From Cantharellus purpuraceus (taxonomy: Eukaryota > Basidiomycota > Agaricomycetes > Cantharellales > Hydnaceae): a DNA stretch of 64,000 bases. Position 1 is the first letter of the stretch; every line of letters begins with the position of its first letter. Made by a program: the position numbers and the translations under genes. Shown here one piece after another: positions 58,545-64,000 of this stretch. Under the pieces are notes generated by a model. That model saw only the letters and a program-made list of their open reading frames with translations, did no database searches and had not been told where the DNA came from. The DNA is taken from contig JALBUN010000005.1 of the NCBI GenBank assembly GCA_025174535.1, positions 248,001-312,000 of the forward strand, given 5' to 3'.

Positions 58545-61500
58545 ATGACCTATTCTACTCCGAAGCCACTACCAGAGACACCTTCTTCACCAGTCCTACG
58601 TAGGCTCACTGTCGATTCAAATGCGCATATTAGCACTCTCGTTCAACGTAGCTTGGATGAGGAAGGCTTAGATAGCTCGTGGACCGACGTCATCAAAGGC
58701 GCCCTAGCAGATTTTGGCGAGTACGTGGAATTGGGACAAATTCTCACTGGTCTGAAAGCTACTCGGAAGTCGCAAAACCATGCGAGGGCTCTCGCCGACG
58801 CCAGATTGCGCAAGCACCGGGAAAAGGAGCGAGATCACCTGAAGGAACCAAAAGCCGGGAAAGACAAGGGGGTTGACAAGGATAAGGAGAGAGAAGTTGA
58901 GATGTCTGCAGTATCGAAAACTATGGACGTAAAGCTTAAGGAGATCCACATGTTGACCTCAGTTGTCGCCACTCCGACGTCAACAGACTCTTTCAAGCAT
59001 CTCTTCCTCACGGTCTCGCCTCCCCCAGACACACTATCGGACCCAGACACGAGTCTCGGCATAGTACCTGCCTCGATGGGATGCGCATTCAACGCGGAAA
59101 TATATTCATTTCCTTTCTACAATGACCAGGACGGCAGGCATGGCGAGGGTGGTGTGATAATATATGGACTAGACAGCTGGCTTCGTTAGTGCTTTTCTTT
59201 CCCATGACATTATTTCTGACTTGTCCATAGCGGACAGTCGTGAAACCTGTCAAAGAATCGTTGGCGGCACGTTCACTTTCCGAACAATTGCTTCGGGCGT
59301 TATGTATGAATCCTTGATCACCATTCTCAGATTATCTATCTACGCATATATGTCTCTTATACTTGAACAGCATCTCTTATCCAACTTCAATGTCATCCTT
59401 CAATTCCCTGCACCTGCACGTCTCCCTACATCTACGCCACTTACTCACGCCGCAACTATTAACCCTTCTCCTCCCCGGAAGTCACGTTCCACCAAGCCAC
59501 CATCTGGAATCTGGTCTTTCTTGTCCAAGAAAACCGAGGGAATTATTCACCGGGTCACAGGCGCAAACTCAGTGCATAGCGGCTTATATCGAACCTCCTC
59601 TGTTGACCTTGGCTCAGTGCTCTCATTGTCAAAATCGTCTTCTCGCGCACAAAACACATCTGAGGAGACTGTAACCCCTATACGCACAGTTGCTGGAGCG
59701 GAGTCCATGTCGAACACCATTAAGGCGTCTCATGCGCGTGTAGCGGAGGAGGAAGAGCGGCGGGATCGCGAACGATATGGACCCTTCACATCGGCGGTGC
59801 GACGTATCCAAGACCGGCATTGCATTCTGTCTACATCCCCCAAAGTTATCTTTCCTCTCCCATCACTGATCGTACGCCTTGCCCAGCGTGAGGAAGCACA
59901 GGGCGGACATGTGTCATTGAGTGCAAGATCAAGTCTGTCATATTGGGGATCTATACCGATCCCTGTCTCTGGATCTGCACAGGGTCCACCAAATTTGAGG
60001 CTTACAGGTATTGAGAAAATAGGGCTTGGTAGTGTACTTGGTTGGGAGGGTCGGGAGGCACGAGGAAAGGGAATGGCTAGTATTCGGAGCTTTGTGAGAC
60101 ATCAGGGTTTGGTTGTGCTGTACACGGAGCATCGGCAAGTTGGAGAAGAGATGCTCCCGTGCGGTCGTCCTAGGCAGGTGGCATTCAGGTATTGGTCCAG
60201 AAGACCCGCCGGGGACACAGACCGTGACCAAACTCTGGGCGAATTCATAGAACATTCGTGTGATGCAGCTGCAACCGAGGAACTATGCGAAATGGAAGGA
60301 TGCGATCAACCGCGTTCTAGGCACTCCATGAGCTGGATATGTGGAGGAGTGAGAATTAAAGCTACCATAAAGGAGAATGCAGACCATGCGGATAGTGAAG
60401 ACTTTACCGAGTTGTGGCAAGCATGCGATGTTTGTGGCAAGACGACCAAACATGCGAAGATGGACGATGGGACTTAGTGAGTGATGAATGATTCTTTGTT
60501 TTTTTTGTTGTCAGTGTTCAACACTGGTTTATCTGCAGTTTATTTTCCTTTGCAAAATATTTAGAACTGCTCCTATGGTCGCCACTCATTTCATCTCTAT
60601 TTTTATGCGAACACGTTACTCCCCCATCGCCCCTTACTCCTCAGGCAGGTGATCCACCTCTCTTGGGCTCACGCTTTCATATTCTTCAACACTTCGCGTA
60701 CAAGCACCACATTCTCACTTTCGCGCTTACATCCGTCCATAATGACATATACAATCTCCGTTTACCCAAACTCCAAATTTTGTCTGGCTCGATGCCCAGG
60801 GAGGAGAAAATTATTTATGACGCGATGAAGAAGCAAGAAGGCGAAGAGGAGAGGTCAGTGCTTGGAACTCAGATTGATCATTGGTGGCAGGGGATCAAGG
60901 TCCGATTGGACAAAATAGTGCGTGGATACTGCTGCTTGATATAAGTATTATATGAACGATGTTGTCTTAGGAAGACTTTCTAGAGATGGAGGCCGCTCAA
61001 GCGTTGGAAAATAAAGATTTACCACCTCTTCCCGCATCTGATGATGAGGATTCTGAAGATGAGACACCTACCTCACGATCTCATAGTCCCAGGCCTGGGC
61101 GACCCTCAAACTCTCGCTCGGTTTCTTTGGCATATTCCACTGCGGGGTCTCTTGCTTCCATACTCTCCGAGATAATCAAGCCTGCCGCTCCGTATCCTCC
61201 GGGATTACCTATAACCATCCAACAATCACGAAAACTCCTTGCACAGCTGCGCGCATCCTTCCGGAACATGGAGGTCACATTGCAGAGACAAGTCCAAGAT
61301 ACACCAGTCTCGTCTCTCAACGATGTTCGTCAGGCCTTTCGCTCTACTGCCAGGGGTACCTGCAAGCGACTGGTAGCATGGCAGATGAAACACGTACCTA
61401 GTGCACCTGTCGATATTCTTAAGGATGCCACAGAATCCGACCCAGAGTGGTGGAGTGCAACTTGTCATACGGTTCCAGGGGGACGCGTCGTTGTGCGAGA

Positions 61501-63596
61501 GGGAGAATGGGGGAGTGTGATCGCTTTTACCTTGAGGTAAATGGGCGAGAAAATGTTTGGTATCGTGATGCCTTAACTTGTTCGACCCAGCTCTTTGGAT
61601 TATCAGCGAGAATTAGCCCATTTGAATGCGGCCCCTAAGCTTACCTCTTCTCCTGCGGCATCCATCAATTCAACAATGCATTCCTCCTTCCCCGATGGTA
61701 CTCCTCGTGCCAAGTCTATATCCAAGAGTCCAGATCCAGATGAGAGTGATCCCATGTCTTGGGAGGAATCTGAGCCGTGGACTACTGTTATTACAAGACG
61801 AGAACATCCGCGCGACGTCTCTTCCCTGCTCTCCTTACGTGATGTTCTGCGTACCAAGCATTCGTTTGATAACTCCAGTCTGGGACCTCGGTTTTCTGGA
61901 TCGCTGTCGCGAGGGGTTGCCAACTTTACTCCGCCATCGGCGTGGGCACAGCCTCAGGTACAAGTGAACCTACAGGCTGCTGATGGCCAGGTCAGCCAGT
62001 TTCCTCAGGCCGCCGAGTTGGTTGAGAAGGTTTTAGAATCTCAGCATCATGTACAATATACAGAAGCTCCATCGGACTCGGAGTGCAAATTTGTGGACTT
62101 GAACGCCGGGGATACAACACCTACACCATCTGGTTTCGTTGAAAAACATGTTCACAGAGGGGGTGCTTCAGCTTTTATATCCTTCGATAGTAGCACTGCG
62201 CAGATAGTGGCACCACAGCCAAATTCCGGGGCGACTATTCCAGTACCTCTTGCCGGTTCACTTGAGGATCCAGGCAGTAACCCCATCAGCGGTGCACTTT
62301 CCAATGCTATGCGTTATTTCCTTGGCTCAGGCTCTCCACCTCGGGGACCTTCGCCGGTTCACCAGGGACCTCATCATGGCCTCTTAACGCGAGAGATATC
62401 CTCGTCGATTGATGATCGTCCTCACATCAAGTACGATTGGACCATTGGCAAACGTCTCAAGTTTAGTTGCACTGTGTATTACGCGAAGCAATTTGATGCG
62501 CTTCGCAAACAGTGTGGAGTAGACAACATCGTTATCAAGAGCCTAGAGCGATCGGAAAATTGGACTGCCGTGGGGGGCAAGAGTAAATCAAATTTCTGGA
62601 AGAGTTCCGATGATCGCTTTATCATTAAAACACTCGTTAATGCTTGGAATGTTGCCGACTTGTGAGCTCATGCAGTTTATACTGTATCTTCTGCTGACAC
62701 CGTGCCATAGACAGGTTCTGATAGAATTAGCGCCATCCTACTTCCGCTACATTGATGCAACAGCTAGTAAGGCGTCTGCGCTCGCTAAACTATTGGGTTT
62801 CTACACGGTGGAAGTCAAGAATCTGGAGACCGGAACGGTTCAGGCCAAGCATGATCTCCTGGTCATGGAGAATCTATTCTATGACCAGAAAATTGCCAGA
62901 ACCTTTGATCTGAAAGGTATACAAAGCCGACGCGTGAAACTCACTGGCGATGAAACACAACGACGAACCTTGTTTGATGGAGAATGGATCGAAGGTAATT
63001 GAATTTAATCGTATATGCACCAGTCATAGTTACACAATGCATCCATCAGCTCAGCAGCGAGCACCGTTGTTTGTTCAGTCACACTCGGGGCATATTCTCA
63101 ACGAAGCAATCAAAGCAGATGCAGACTTTCTTGCCAAGAGTAATATCATGGACTACTCGTAGGTTTCTCCCATGTACATGCCTACGAATGATTTGATTCG
63201 CCATTAGTCTTTTGCTAGGAATAGATGAGGAACACCACGAAATCGCTTGCGGACTCGTTGATACCATTGGTGAGAAAAATTGTATTCCGCCTAGAATGGA
63301 TGAAGCTGACAGACGTTCAATCTCGGTAGGCAGCTACACGTTTGCAAAAACTCTAGAGTACAAGGCTAAGCAGAATTTGAACTCCGGGAAAGGCAAGGAG
63401 GTGACTGTGATCCCACCGGCGGAGTATCACTCTCGCTTTGTCAACTCGATACAGAGTTACTTTTTAACGTGCCCTGGTAAGTAGAACGGAGAAACTGTTC
63501 ACATAGATTGTTGATCAACTTTTTGAAGACAAGTGGACCAAGCCGACCAATTTTATCGATCGAGTAAAAGCAACTGACCTCCCAAGCGTTGTATGA
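58545..63596 (+). CDS. fab1: FAB1/PIKfyve-type phosphatidylinositol-3-phosphate 5-kinase, no FYVE domain
   Basis: Ten exons: 58545-59184, 59231-60476, 60539-60917, 60971-61536, 61591-62661, 62711-62994, 63050-63158, 63208-63269, 63330-63476 and 63529-63596, giving 1523 residues. The family makes PI(3,5)P2 on vacuole/endosome membranes and controls vacuole size. After an N-terminal helical, Lys/Glu-rich part come a region I place with the chaperonin-like domain, and a Cys-rich region (WQACDVCGKTTK, then LFSFAKYLELLLWSP). A disordered Ser/Pro linker follows, then the lipid-kinase domain: YDWTIGKRLKFSC, DDRFIIKTL, ELAPSYFRYID, ARTFDLKGIQSRRVK, SNIMDYSLLLGID and TIGSYTFAKTLEYKAKQ. It ends in DKWTKPTNFIDRV. 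No FYVE zinc finger is encoded downstream of the chosen start. The intron at 63270-63329 is 60 bp without a stop, so it could be misread as coding. Confidence 0.88.
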
Positions 63597-64000
63597 CCAC
63601 CGATTGTATCAAATACACAAATAATTCCATTTCTGATGACTCTGGATACTATTAATCATACGCACCGCGTTCATTTGATGGTACCTTGATGTACTAATTT
63701 TCCTTCAGTGTAAATCGCTCTGCTACGTGACGCTAGGGATCCTCTGATTGTGGCACCACTTCCCTATGCATATTGACTGTGCTCGGGATATTAATGGATT
63801 GGGATTAGTTAGGTCTTTAAGTTTCTGTGATACAAGTACATTGTAAAGTATGTCTGCCGAAGAGCTTCAAGGGACCAACGTTTCAATAACGCTTAGCTCA
63901 GCTCATACTGAAAGAGAGTCTACAGGATATGTTCGTAACCTAGCATCGGAGTGGTCAACAGGTCATGCAGTATTGTCTGCTCTGTATACTAAACGCCGCA
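63597..64000. other. 3' flank of the FAB1-like gene
   Basis: About 400 bp. No gene seen. Confidence 0.5.

Noticed and set aside
63270..63329. Twenty-residue in-frame insert in the lipid-kinase domain
   Set aside because: GT and AG ends plus a branch-like GCTGAC show it is a 60-bp stopless intron; removing it restores the conserved TIGSYTF.

Overview
This is nuclear DNA from a filamentous basidiomycete fungus, most likely an Agaricomycete. Genes carry many short introns (about 46-105 bp) with GT or occasional GC donors. The families present include a KA1-domain Kin1 kinase, Lis1/NudF, a Fab1-type lipid kinase, a DUF6535 membrane protein, tandem MARVEL proteins and a chromodomain Ty3 retrotransposon.

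Layout. (1) 1-7796 is ordinary housekeeping DNA: the 3' part of a Kin1/PAR-1 kinase gene (+), a xylulose kinase gene (-) and LIS1/nudF (-). (2) About 9.0-42.9 kb is a rearranged accessory block. An outer arm with an amino-acid permease gene (9015-12030) returns inverted at 37475-40785. An inner arm with an unrecognised EWWKK-type gene (17262-20897) returns inverted at 27047-37128. A DUF6535 gene lies between the two arms on the left only; a deleted direct copy and an inverted fragment of it lie in the 6.1-kb loop (20898-27046). A 6.4-kb Ty3-type LTR retrotransposon (27848-34266) has entered the right inner arm, and the left arm keeps the empty site. A further repeat (segment B) occurs three times. 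(3) 43.5-47.0 kb holds three related small secreted, probably GPI-anchored, Cys/Ser/Thr-rich genes. (4) 49.8-55.6 kb has an ankyrin gene and two tandem MARVEL genes. (5) 56.4-58.1 kb has a frameshifted unrecognised gene and an orphan exon. (6) 58.5-63.6 kb carries a complete FAB1/PIKfyve-like kinase gene without a FYVE domain.

The flanks are single-copy core genes in membrane-lipid signalling, dynein regulation, polarity and pentose metabolism, and show no obvious pathway clustering. The central block is the unusual part: a mosaic, partly palindromic segmental duplication whose inner arms are nearly identical while the outer arms are visibly diverged. Almost all decay I could score in the retroelement is CpG to TpG. 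Exon boundaries were read by eye from splice signals and reading frame; repeat edges are good to about 20 bp.
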